Notes under the pieces: model-generated | What the model saw: the letters and a program-made list of their open reading frames with translations, nothing else | The model's database searches: none | Told to the model about the DNA's origin: nothing | In this document: piece after piece, positions 34,911-42,469 of the stretch | Layout of the letters: each line of letters starts with the position of its first letter | How positions within the stretch are numbered: the first letter of the stretch is position 1 | Translations under genes and position numbers: made by a program | Assembly (NCBI GenBank): GCA_963757155.1 | Contig: CAVWQS010000024.1 | Location: 1 to 64,000 of the forward strand | Source of the DNA: DASXQK01 sp963757155 | GTDB taxonomy: Bacteria; Pseudomonadota; Alphaproteobacteria; Dongiales; Dongiaceae | DNA: 64,000 bases | Direction: 5' to 3'

Positions 34911-37103
34911 CTACAGCACGGGATCCCCCAGCTTCGGATAGACCTCCTGGCCCCAGACCTGCCGCTCGCGGATCACGGCCTTGGGCCGCTCGGGATCGGC
35001 GGATTCGAATTCGCGGGCGATGCGATGGCCGTCGAAGATGGCATCGGCCAGATAGCGCGGCGCCAGGCAGTCGCCCGCCCGCACGATGGCCTCGATGCCC
35101 TTCTCGCCCCATTCCGCGCGCCGTTCATAAAGCAAATCATAGAGCTCGGTCCGCGATTCCCGGGCGGTGCAGAGGATGACTGTGTCGCATTCCAGAATTT
35201 CCACTGCATTGCCCAGCCGGCGCGGATAGATCCCATTCGTGGGCTGGGTGGTGCGTGCCGAACCGTCGCGGTAGAGGTCATAGGCCACGACCTCCACCTG
35301 ATTGCCGGCGGGGCGCAGGAGCTCGACCCAATGGCCGATGCGCTCATGGATTCCCTTCTCGCGCATCATCCGCTTCATGTTGAAGCCCTCGAGGGTGAGG
35401 TCGGTCATGGGCGCCACCTTCTCCAGCTGGGTGACGATGGTGACCTGCTTGCCCTGATCCGCCAGCCGCTCGGCGATACTGCTGGCCATGAAATAGCCGT
35501 CGGAATCGAGGACGACCACGCGCTGGCCGATGGGCTTCCCGGCGAAGAACTGCTCCGGCGTCACGCAATAGGCATGCTCGACGGCTGCGCCCGGCACCGG
35601 ATCGGGCCCCATGGCGCCCAGCCCGTCGCCGACCCAGCGCGCGCCCGTGGCAAGCACGATCCGCGCCGCGCCGAAGTCCAGCACATCGGCGGCGGTCACC
35701 ATGCCGGCCCCGCGCAGGATCTCCACATTGGCCATGCGGGCGAGCTGGCCCTCGCGATAGGTGATGACACGGCCCCATTCCGCCAGGCCGGGCAGGCGGA
35801 TGACATCCCGGAGATGCCCGCCCAAGGTCGTTTCTGCTTCCACTAGGCTGACGCGATAGCCGCGCATCCCCAGCACGCGAGCGCATTCCAGCCCGGCGGG
35901 ACCGGCGCCCACGACCAGGGCGGCCTCGCTGCGCTCCGGCTTGTCGAAGCGCTCGGGATGCCAGCCGCGGCGGTATTCCTCCATCACCGTGGGATTCTGG
36001 GTGCAGATGATGGTGCTGCCGAGATTGAAGCGCGAGATGCAGATATTGCAGCCGATGCATTCGCAGATATCCTCGGTGCGACCCTCGTCGATCTTGCGCG
36101 GCAAAAAGGGATCGGCGATGGAGGGCCGCGCGGCGCCGATGAGGTCGATCTGGCCTGACTTGATCACCCGTGCCATCTCGTCGGGATCGGTGAAGCGGCC
36201 GACCCCCACCACCGGCACATTGGCGATGCGCTTGACCTCGGAATTCCAGGGCGCCTGGTGGTTCGATTTGTAGAAGCGCGAGGGGCCGGAATCCTCGCCC
36301 CATTTGTCCTCGCCCGAGCCGCCGATGATGACGTCCCAGAGATCGAGCAGGCCTTGCTTCGTCACCAGCTCGACGAAGCGCAAGCCCTCGTCATGCATTT
36401 CCATGCCCCACGGGCCGGAGAGATCGTCGATGGCGATGCGGGTCGCGATCGCGCATTGCCCGTCGGCCACTTCGCGAATGGTCTCGATGGCCTCGATCCA
36501 GAAGCGCGCGCGATTCTCGAAGGAGCCGCCATAGCCGTCCTTGCGCCGGTTGAAGTGGCGCGACAGGGCATGGGCGGGAAAGACGCCGGCGGCGCCATGG
36601 ATATAGAGGATGTCGAAGCCGGCATCGATGGCGCGCCGGGCCGCATCGGCATACATCTGCATGACGCGGCGGATGTCTTCTTCGCGCGCCGCATAGGTAT
36701 AGACCTTGGGGACGCCGCCGGAGGGGAAGCGATCGAAGGCTGCCGCCACATAGCGGCTCTGGAGATTATCCTTCACCCCGCCGGCGCCCAGCTCGACCCC
36801 CGCCAGCGCGCCCCATTTATGGCACTCATCCGTCATATGGCGATGGGCGATGACATCGCCCTCATCCCAGAGGGTGGTGCAGATGGAGGTCGACTGATTG
36901 ATCTCGGGGTGGATCGAGCAGGATTCGGTGCAGAGAGCTGCCCAGCCGCCCTCAGCCTTGACCGCGCGATGGGCGGCATTGGCTCCGGGCTTCAGCGCGC
37001 CGGCCCCGGTGCATTGCGGCACCTGGTAGAAGCGGTTCTTCAGCGTCTTGGGCCCGATCCGGACTGGCTCGAACAGGATGTCATGGCGTGGATCGCGCGG
37101 CAT
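34911..37103 (-). CDS. TMADH-family iron-sulfur flavoprotein (amine dehydrogenase / demethylase-like)
   Basis: A 730-residue relative of trimethylamine dehydrogenase: an N-terminal FMN TIM barrel (HDILFEPVRIGPKTLKNRF), a 4Fe-4S segment (CIGCNICISRFNLGS then ICTQN), and two C-terminal nucleotide-binding domains (ALVVGAGPAGLECARVL; QRVVVLDSDGYFMASS). Cys31 in QVPQCTGAG corresponds to the TMADH Cys that binds FMN covalently. Compared from memory with TMADH, Trp264 and Asp267 are kept (KWGEDSGPSRF), but Tyr60 is Ser (TESCSIHPE), Trp355 is Phe (SRFNLG) and Tyr169/His172 are His/Ala (YIHGAAG). The amine pocket is therefore altered and the substrate is probably not trimethylamine. It is 22 bases downstream of a D-amino-acid deaminase-like gene. 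Confidence 0.88.
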   Translation of the reverse strand: MPRDPRHDILFEPVRIGPKTLKNRFYQVPQCTGAGALKPGANAAHRAVKAEGGWAALCTESCSIHPEINQSTSICTTLWDEGDVIAHRHMTDECHKWGALAGVELGAGGVKDNLQSRYVAAAFDRFPSGGVPKVYTYAAREEDIRRVMQMYADAARRAIDAGFDILYIHGAAGVFPAHALSRHFNRRKDGYGGSFENRARFWIEAIETIREVADGQCAIATRIAIDDLSGPWGMEMHDEGLRFVELVTKQGLLDLWDVIIGGSGEDKWGEDSGPSRFYKSNHQAPWNSEVKRIANVPVVGVGRFTDPDEMARVIKSGQIDLIGAARPSIADPFLPRKIDEGRTEDICECIGCNICISRFNLGSTIICTQNPTVMEEYRRGWHPERFDKPERSEAALVVGAGPAGLECARVLGMRGYRVSLVEAETTLGGHLRDVIRLPGLAEWGRVITYREGQLARMANVEILRGAGMVTAADVLDFGAARIVLATGARWVGDGLGAMGPDPVPGAAVEHAYCVTPEQFFAGKPIGQRVVVLDSDGYFMASSIAERLADQGKQVTIVTQLEKVAPMTDLTLEGFNMKRMMREKGIHERIGHWVELLRPAGNQVEVVAYDLYRDGSARTTQPTNGIYPRRLGNAVEILECDTVILCTARESRTELYDLLYERRAEWGEKGIEAIVRAGDCLAPRYLADAIFDGHRIAREFESADPERPKAVIRERQVWGQEVYPKLGDPVL

Positions 37104-37125
37104 TTAACGGGCTCTCCTCGAAGGA

Positions 37126-38436
37126 TCAAAAGAAGGTGCGGATGGCCGAGACGATGTTGTAGTCCTCGTCGACCACGCAGATGACCTGCCATTTGTCGAA
37201 GGTGGTGCAGGGATGGGAGATGCCGAAGCCCACCATGTCGCCAACCTGCAGCGGGCTCGCGGCCGGGATCTCCATCCAGCAATGCTGGTCGTTGAGATTG
37301 ACCACGACATGGTCGGGACCCATCGGCTTCACATCGCGCGCCGAGGCGCCCGGCGCCGGGTGGAACCACTTCTCGGGCTGCGGCAGACGGGAATCGAAGC
37401 CGACATCGCGCCGGCCCATGGTGAGGATCGCCTTGCCGGGCTCCGGCCGTGACTGGACATAGGCCCAGACCTCCAGCGCCGGCTCGAGGCCGGACCCCAG
37501 CTCATCCACCTCCGGCATGCGCCGGCGCAAGGCGGCGAATTTGTCCTTATAGGAACCGGAATCATGGGTGAGGTAGCAGCCGCTGCGGGTCAGCGCCATG
37601 AAGCCCTGATCGAGATCGGCGGCCCGGAAGCGTTCGGCCACGATGTCGTAGAAGGTCGATCCGCCGGCGGTGAGCAGCACGGGGCCCGCCGCAAAGAGCT
37701 TCTCTCGGCTGCAGGCGAGAGCGATCTCCGCGAGGAAATCGAGGAAGTGGCGCACCTTCGATTCCGTATCGGCATCGTCGGTACCCCGCGCGATCCCCTC
37801 ATAGCCCTCGACGCCGCGCAACGCGAGAAAAGGCTCGGCCGCCTTGATGGCGCGGGCGACGCCCATCGCCGTCTTCAGATCGCGCGCCCCGGTCCGCCCA
37901 CCGACGAGCCCGCCCTCGACCAGGAGCTGCAAGGGCCGGCCGATCTTGGCCTCCCGCGCGGCGGCGGCGAGCTGGGCGACGTTGGCCTCGGAATCCGCCA
38001 GCGCGTAGAAATCGAACTCAGGATCGCGGGCGAGCTCCTCCAGCACATAGCGGATGGCCCGCTTGCCCAGGAGCTGATTGGCCATCACCACCCGCCCGAC
38101 GCCGGCATGGCGGATCGCCTGCAGCTGCTGTACCGAGCCGATGGTGATGCCCCAGGCCCCGTCGTCGATCTGGCGCTTGAAGAGCTGGGGACTCATGGTC
38201 GTCTTGCCATGGGGCGCGATGACGGCGCCGGAGCGCGCGAGGAAGCGGCGCATCCAATCGCCGTTATGGGCCAGGGTCTTCTGGCGGATCACCGCCAGCG
38301 GCAGCGGCAGATCCTCGCGCAGCAGGTTCCAGCCCTGCTTGCCGATCTCGCCGAGGGCCGTCGGCGAGATCCCGCCGGGCATGCCCTTGATGCGGTCGTC
38401 GATGGGGGAGGCTTCGATTTGGGAAAGGTCGATCAC
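37126..38436 (-). CDS. D-amino-acid deaminase / D-threonine aldolase-like PLP enzyme (fold type III)
   Basis: A 436-residue alanine-racemase-fold PLP protein of the DSD1/D-threonine aldolase family. PLP Lys is in GAVIAPHGKTTMSPQLFKRQ; ALADSEANVAQLAAAAR, LLVEGGLVGGRTGAR and LLTAGGSTFYDIV follow in the usual order; the C-terminal beta domain contains NDQHCWMEIPAASPLQVGDMVGFGISHPCTTFDKW, whose His and Cys are the metal ligands of this family. GTG 38436 is chosen because AGGT precedes it and homology starts there. Members deaminate D-serine or cleave D-threonine-like beta-hydroxy amino acids. It is the first gene of a two-gene operon with the TMADH-like enzyme. Confidence 0.85.
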   Translation of the reverse strand: MIDLSQIEASPIDDRIKGMPGGISPTALGEIGKQGWNLLREDLPLPLAVIRQKTLAHNGDWMRRFLARSGAVIAPHGKTTMSPQLFKRQIDDGAWGITIGSVQQLQAIRHAGVGRVVMANQLLGKRAIRYVLEELARDPEFDFYALADSEANVAQLAAAAREAKIGRPLQLLVEGGLVGGRTGARDLKTAMGVARAIKAAEPFLALRGVEGYEGIARGTDDADTESKVRHFLDFLAEIALACSREKLFAAGPVLLTAGGSTFYDIVAERFRAADLDQGFMALTRSGCYLTHDSGSYKDKFAALRRRMPEVDELGSGLEPALEVWAYVQSRPEPGKAILTMGRRDVGFDSRLPQPEKWFHPAPGASARDVKPMGPDHVVVNLNDQHCWMEIPAASPLQVGDMVGFGISHPCTTFDKWQVICVVDEDYNIVSAIRTFF

Positions 38437-38474
38437 GGTGTACCTGCTGAGTTTGGAGGGCGTTCTCTTCCTTT

Positions 38475-38529
38475 CGTCATCCCCGCGAAAGCGGGATCCA
38501 GGGCAACCAGCGCTTTCGCGGGAATGACG
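38475..38529. repeat. REP-like palindromic repeat, copy 2, in inverted pair
   Basis: Left arm 38475-38493 and right arm 38511-38529 are inverted copies of CGTCATCCCCGCGAAAGCG with one mismatch. The left half, to 38507, matches the copy at 23487-23520 apart from two small differences. It separates the deaminase operon from the upstream end of the enolase operon. Confidence 0.8.
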
Positions 38530-38546
38530 GTGGAAAAATCTAGCAT

Positions 38547-39680
38547 TTACGCAACGCGATAGCGCTCCAGCGTCGCGGGGTCGAGGGTGATGCCGAGGCC
38601 GGGCACGTTGCTCACCTCGACCATGCCGTCGACCATCTGTGGCAGGCCGAGGACGAGGTCGTTGCGCAAGGGCGAGCGCGTCACGGGGTATTCCATGAAG
38701 GGCGCCTCTTCCGCGCTGGCCATCCATTGCGCCGAGGCGGCGAGATTGACGCCGGTGCCGAAGCAATGGGGCAGGCACCAGATGCCGCGCTGCTGCGCCA
38801 GGGTCGAGAGCCGCCGGCAGATGGTGAGCCCGCCGGCCCGTCCCACATCGGGCTGGATGACCCGTACGCCGCGGTCGATGAGGCCGGCGAAATCGCTCTC
38901 CCGCTCCTCCGTCTCGCCGGTGGCGATCCGGGCCCCGGGTAAGGTCGCGGCCAGGGAGCGGGCGAGGCGCCCATACCCCTCCAGATCATCCTCATGCAGA
39001 GGCTCCTCGAGCCAGAGGAGGTCGAAGCGCTCGAAGAGTTCCGGCGCACGGGCCACGGCCTCATCGGCCCCCCAGATGCGCCCGGCATCCACGGCCAGAG
39101 CGATATCGGGGCCGAGGGCGGCGCGGATCTCGCTCAGCACGGCGAGATCCCAGTCCCGGTCGCGCCCGAAGCGGCCCCAGCCGAATTTGATCGTCTTGAA
39201 GCCCCGTTCGGCGAGGCTCGCGGCCAGTGCCGCGGATTCCGCGGGGGTCTCGAGAAACAGCACGCTGGCATAGGCCGGGATGCGCTCGCGCCGGGTACCC
39301 CAGAGAGCGTGGCAGGCGCGGCCCTGGCTCTGGCCGGCGATGTCCCAGAGCGCCGTGTCCAGCGCGGCCATGGCGTGGATCGCCGCACCCCGCCGGCCAT
39401 ACCAGCGGCTGGCATTGTACATGTCGAGCCAGCGCGCCTCGGGATCGAGCGGATCGGCGCCGATCAGCCCGATTCCGAGCCCATGGCGAAAGGGGGCGGA
39501 GCGCGGCGCCTCGACGATGCTGCGCGCGACCGTGGCATTGGAAACCGCCTCGCCATGGCCGGTGAGGCCCGTATCGGTGGTCACCCGGACGAGCAGCACC
39601 TCCTGGGTGCCGTCGGCCTTCTGCTCGACGCGGCCGAGGCGCAGGTGCAGCGCTTCGACGCTCGTGATCTTCGCGCTCAT
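38547..39680 (-). CDS. Mandelate racemase/muconate lactonizing (enolase superfamily) enzyme 1
   Basis: A 377-residue enolase-superfamily protein with an N-terminal capping domain (VRVTTDTGLTGHGEA, SRWYGRRGAAIHAMAALDTALWDI) and TIM barrel. Metal ligands: Asp in IALAVDAGRIWG, Glu in LLWLEEPLHEDD, Glu in RIATGETEE. Downstream QPDVGRAGGLTICRR and CLPHCFGTGV give the Asp-His pair region. At the second barrel strand the sequence is KFGWGRFG, so the KxK of mandelate racemase is K-x-G-W here. Candidates are sugar-acid dehydratases or aldarolactone cycloisomerases. Its ATG overlaps the stop of enzyme 2 (ATGA), so the two are translationally coupled. Confidence 0.88.
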   Translation of the reverse strand: MSAKITSVEALHLRLGRVEQKADGTQEVLLVRVTTDTGLTGHGEAVSNATVARSIVEAPRSAPFRHGLGIGLIGADPLDPEARWLDMYNASRWYGRRGAAIHAMAALDTALWDIAGQSQGRACHALWGTRRERIPAYASVLFLETPAESAALAASLAERGFKTIKFGWGRFGRDRDWDLAVLSEIRAALGPDIALAVDAGRIWGADEAVARAPELFERFDLLWLEEPLHEDDLEGYGRLARSLAATLPGARIATGETEERESDFAGLIDRGVRVIQPDVGRAGGLTICRRLSTLAQQRGIWCLPHCFGTGVNLAASAQWMASAEEAPFMEYPVTRSPLRNDLVLGLPQMVDGMVEVSNVPGLGITLDPATLERYRVA

Positions 39681-40795
39681 GCCTCGACCGTGTACCGGGC
39701 GACGGTATCCTCATTGAGCTCGATGCCCAGGCCAGGGCCGGTCGGGACGGTGACGATGCCGTCCACCGGCCGGATCGGATGGACCAGCAGGTCGCGCCGC
39801 AGCGGATTGTCGGTGACGTTGTATTCGAGATAGGGGCAGGCGCGCAGGGTCGAGATCACCTGCAAGGTCGCTGCCACCAGGATATCGGTGGCCCAGCAAT
39901 GCGGGATCACCTGCACGCTCCGCGCCTCGGCCAAGGCGGCGATGCGCAGGGCTTCGGAGATGCCGCCGACCCGGGCGACATCGGGCTGGATGATCCGGAG
40001 GCCACCGCGCTCCATCAGGTCGAGATAGGCGAACTGGGTGGTTTCCTTCTCGCCGGTGGCGATCGGGGTGGGAGAGGCGTCCACAAGGCGGCGGAAGCCG
40101 TCGAGATCGTCGGGAGAGAGCGGCTCCTCGAGGAAATAGACCCTGAGATCGGCGAATTCCCGCCCCAACTGCAGCGCCGCATCGAAGGGGATGGGGGTGC
40201 CGATATCCACCATGATGTCCATCTCGTCACCCACGGCGGCCCGTACCGCCGAAACTCGTCTGACATCTTCGGCGGGCCGGCGGCCCAGGCTGCCCCAGCC
40301 CAGCTTCATGGCGCGATATCCTTTGGCCCGATGGCGCTGGCCCATCTCGGCGGTGGCCTCGGTCGTATCGGGCATCAAGTCGCTGGCGTAGATGGGGAAG
40401 CGCTCGGCCCGCGCGCCCCCGAGGAGGCGATGGATGGGCTGGCCCATGGCCTTGCCGAGGATATCCCACAGCGCGATGTCGATGCCGCTGATGGCATGCA
40501 TCACCGCCCCCCGCCGGCCATAGATGGTGGTCGCCTGGTACATCTTGTCCCAAAGCCGTCCGATCTCCAGCGGGTTCTCCCCGATCAGGATCTCGCGCAG
40601 GCCGCGCGAGGCGATGGAGCAGAGCGGGGCGTCGATGATCGCCTTGGTGACGGTGGGGTTGGTGTGGACCTCGCCGATGCCGGTGATGCCCTCATCGGTA
40701 CGGATCCGGATCAGCAGGATCGATTGACAGCCGTCGCCGATCGGCTTCACCTCCGGCAGGCGGAGCACGGTCGTCTCGATCGCGGTGATTTTCAT
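39677..40795 (-). CDS. Mandelate racemase/muconate lactonizing (enolase superfamily) enzyme 2
   Basis: A 372-residue paralogue of the enzyme encoded next to it. The cap has IRTDEGITGIGEVHTNPTVT and IYGRRGAVMHAISGIDIALWDI. The barrel has MKLGWGSLG at strand 2 (again K-x-G-W), metal ligands Asp in IMVDIGTP, Glu in YFLEEPLSPDD and Glu in PIATGEKETT, then QPDVARVGGISEALR and IPHCWATDI with the His base. It is the first gene of the pair and is divergent from the SelA-like gene across 99 bases that contain an operator-like motif at 40845. Substrate inferred from context to be a sugar acid. Confidence 0.88.
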   Translation of the reverse strand: MKITAIETTVLRLPEVKPIGDGCQSILLIRIRTDEGITGIGEVHTNPTVTKAIIDAPLCSIASRGLREILIGENPLEIGRLWDKMYQATTIYGRRGAVMHAISGIDIALWDILGKAMGQPIHRLLGGARAERFPIYASDLMPDTTEATAEMGQRHRAKGYRAMKLGWGSLGRRPAEDVRRVSAVRAAVGDEMDIMVDIGTPIPFDAALQLGREFADLRVYFLEEPLSPDDLDGFRRLVDASPTPIATGEKETTQFAYLDLMERGGLRIIQPDVARVGGISEALRIAALAEARSVQVIPHCWATDILVAATLQVISTLRACPYLEYNVTDNPLRRDLLVHPIRPVDGIVTVPTGPGLGIELNEDTVARYTVEA

Positions 40796-40844
40796 CGGGC
40801 TTCCGTCGAACCAGGAGGGCGGGCCTTGGCACCCTCGACAAATG

Positions 40845-40860
40845 TAAACTTATCAGACAG
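40845..40860. promoter_or_regulatory. Candidate GntR operator, site 1
   Basis: TAAACTTATCAGACA, in the divergent promoter region between the enolase pair and the SelA-like gene. It matches the shared motif TAAACTTRTCAKWCA seen also at 42335 (complement) and 52399. The core TTATCAGACAG is an imperfect FadR-type T-N-G-T-N3-A-C-N-A site. Confidence 0.55.
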
Positions 40861-40894
40861 ATTTGCGCAAGCGGCGGGGCAGGGAAGCACTGAT

Positions 40895-42091
40895 ATGTCG
40901 AATATGCCGGATCCTTTCTCACGCTACGGCCTGGCGCGGCTCATCAATGCCTCGGGCACCGAGACGGTGTTCGGTGCGAGCCCGGTGAGCGAGGAGGTGG
41001 TGGCCGCCGTCGCGGCGCTGCTGCCCCATTCCGTCGATATGGCCGAGCTCCAGGCGGCAGCGAGCCGCGTCATCGCCCGGGTCACCGGGGCGGAAGCGGG
41101 GTTCATCACCAACTGCAGCTCCGCCGGCGTCGTCATCGCCGCGGCGGCCTGCATGACGGGGCTCGACCTGGCGCGCATCGAGCGGCTCCCCGATACGCGA
41201 GGCTTGCGCAACGAGGTGGTGATCCAGAAGGGCCATGTTGTGAATTACGGTTCCCTCATCACCGGCGATCTGCGGCTGACCGGGGCCGAGGTGATCGAGT
41301 TCGGCGCGGCGGCGGAGACCGGCGTCTATCAGCTCGAGGCGGTGCTCTCGGCGAACACGGCGGCGGCGGTCTATGTCATCTCCCACCATTGCGTGCAGAC
41401 CGGCATGATCGCCTTGCCGGAATTCGCCGCCGCCTGCCATGCCGCCGGCGTGCCCGTCATCGTCGATGCGGCCGCGGAGTATGATTGGCGCGGCTGCCTC
41501 GCCGCCGGGGCCGATCTCGTGATCTTCAGCGCCCAAAAGGCCATGGGCGGGCCGACGGGGGGCGTCATCGCGGGAAGGCGCGATCTCGTGCGCGCCTGCT
41601 ACGCCCAGCAGCGCGGCATCGGGCGGCCCATGAAGGCGGGCAAAGAGGCGGTGATCGGCGCCATGGCGGCGCTGGAGCGCTGGGCGGCTCTGGATCACCG
41701 CGCGATCGCGGCGGCGGTCGAGGCGCGAGCCCATGCCGCCGCGGCGCGCCTGGCGGGGCTGCCGGGATTGCAGCTTTCGGTGGTGCCCGACGAGACGGGC
41801 AATCCCTTCAGCCGGGTGGTCATGGCAGTCGATCCACAGCGCGCCGGCCTCAGCGCCCATGGCCTCGCCCGGGCGCTGGCCCGCGGCGAGCCCCGTATCC
41901 TGCTGCGCAGCCTCTACGCCGACCGCAACATCTTGCAGCTGGATGTGCGCCGGATGGATGAGGCGACGCTGGAGCTCGTCTGCGGGCGCATCGCCGAGGC
42001 CCTGCGCACGCCGGGGCAGGAGACGGCGCAGCCCCCCGCGCCGGCGGATCAATCCGCTGCTTCGGTGCTGGCCTGGTTGGCGAATGACTAG
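40895..42091 (+). CDS. SelA-like PLP enzyme (ammonia-lyase/aminotransferase fold)
   Basis: A 398-residue fold-type I PLP protein of the SelA-like group, which includes selenocysteine synthase and sugar-acid ammonia lyases such as DgaE. The entry INASGTETVFGASPVSEEV, the cofactor loop TNCSSAGVVIAAAACMTG, the Asp in PVIVDAAAEYDWRG and the PLP Lys215 in FSAQKAMGGPTGGVI are all canonical. It is very unlikely to be selenocysteine synthase, since no selB or selC is nearby and it is embedded in a sugar-acid locus. ATG 40895 is selected because the longer open frame upstream crosses the divergent enolase gene. An amino-sugar-acid deamination is inferred. Confidence 0.83.
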   Translation: MSNMPDPFSRYGLARLINASGTETVFGASPVSEEVVAAVAALLPHSVDMAELQAAASRVIARVTGAEAGFITNCSSAGVVIAAAACMTGLDLARIERLPDTRGLRNEVVIQKGHVVNYGSLITGDLRLTGAEVIEFGAAAETGVYQLEAVLSANTAAAVYVISHHCVQTGMIALPEFAAACHAAGVPVIVDAAAEYDWRGCLAAGADLVIFSAQKAMGGPTGGVIAGRRDLVRACYAQQRGIGRPMKAGKEAVIGAMAALERWAALDHRAIAAAVEARAHAAAARLAGLPGLQLSVVPDETGNPFSRVVMAVDPQRAGLSAHGLARALARGEPRILLRSLYADRNILQLDVRRMDEATLELVCGRIAEALRTPGQETAQPPAPADQSAASVLAWLAND

Positions 42092-42106
42092 AATGCCTAG
42101 TCAATT

Positions 42107-42268
42107 TACCCCCTCCCCCCTTTCGGGGGAGGGTTGGGGGGTAGATCCGCGTCTGCGGATCAGAGAGAGTTTGCGTACCGTCGGCTGAGAGCTGAGTTTA
42201 CGGCCACCCCCACCCCATCCCTCCCCCGTCAAAGCGCGGGCCTGACGGCCCGTAGGGGGAGGGGGAAG
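42107..42268. repeat. Intergenic G/C-rich inverted repeat
   Basis: A 160-base element in the 378-base gap before the ABC operon. C-rich and G-rich runs (CCCCCTCCCCCC near 42109; GGGGGAGGGTTGGGGGG near 42126; CCCCCACCCCATCCCTCCCC near 42198; GGGGGAGGGGG near 42255) can pair with each other. It looks like a non-coding dispersed repeat or a transcription 3' end for the SelA-like gene. Confidence 0.6.
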
Positions 42269-42333
42269 AAAGAAGTCGCGCGGTAGTGCGGGCGTGGCGA
42301 GCCGATGTTCAACGTGCCTAGCCGCTGCCTGAC

Positions 42334-42349
42334 TTGACTGACAAGTTTA
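42334..42349. promoter_or_regulatory. Candidate GntR operator, site 2 (ABC operon promoter region)
   Basis: The complementary strand reads TAAACTTGTCAGTCA, matching sites at 40845 and 52399. On the plus strand TTGACTGACAA fits the FadR-type T-N-G-T-N3-A-C-N-A core except at position 4. It lies about 120 bases before the binding-protein ATG; a possible -35 hexamer TTGACA occurs at 42358-42363. Confidence 0.55.
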
Positions 42350-42469
42350 TGAATTGGTTGACAGCGAAATTAACCCTATGTCAGCATTCAGTTTCGCGGC
42401 CTAAGATCGGCTGACGTTCACAAGTCGCGCGCGACACGACACGCGGCACCAAAACAGGGAGAGGCAGAT

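Noticed and set aside
34911..37103. Bona fide trimethylamine dehydrogenase
   Set aside because: Most of the residues forming the trimethylammonium pocket and the proton-relay pair are substituted.
23487..38529. CRISPR-like repeats
   Set aside because: The repeated unit is palindromic, dispersed and single-copy at each place; there is no regular repeat-spacer array and no cas gene.
39779..42091. A 770-residue protein with the SelA-like domain at its C-terminus
   Set aside because: The first 370 residues are antisense to the enolase 2 gene and the intergenic region. The real start is ATG 40895.
40895..42091. Selenocysteine synthase (selA)
   Set aside because: Only fold-level similarity; no selB, selC or selenoprotein signal nearby and the context is sugar-acid catabolism.
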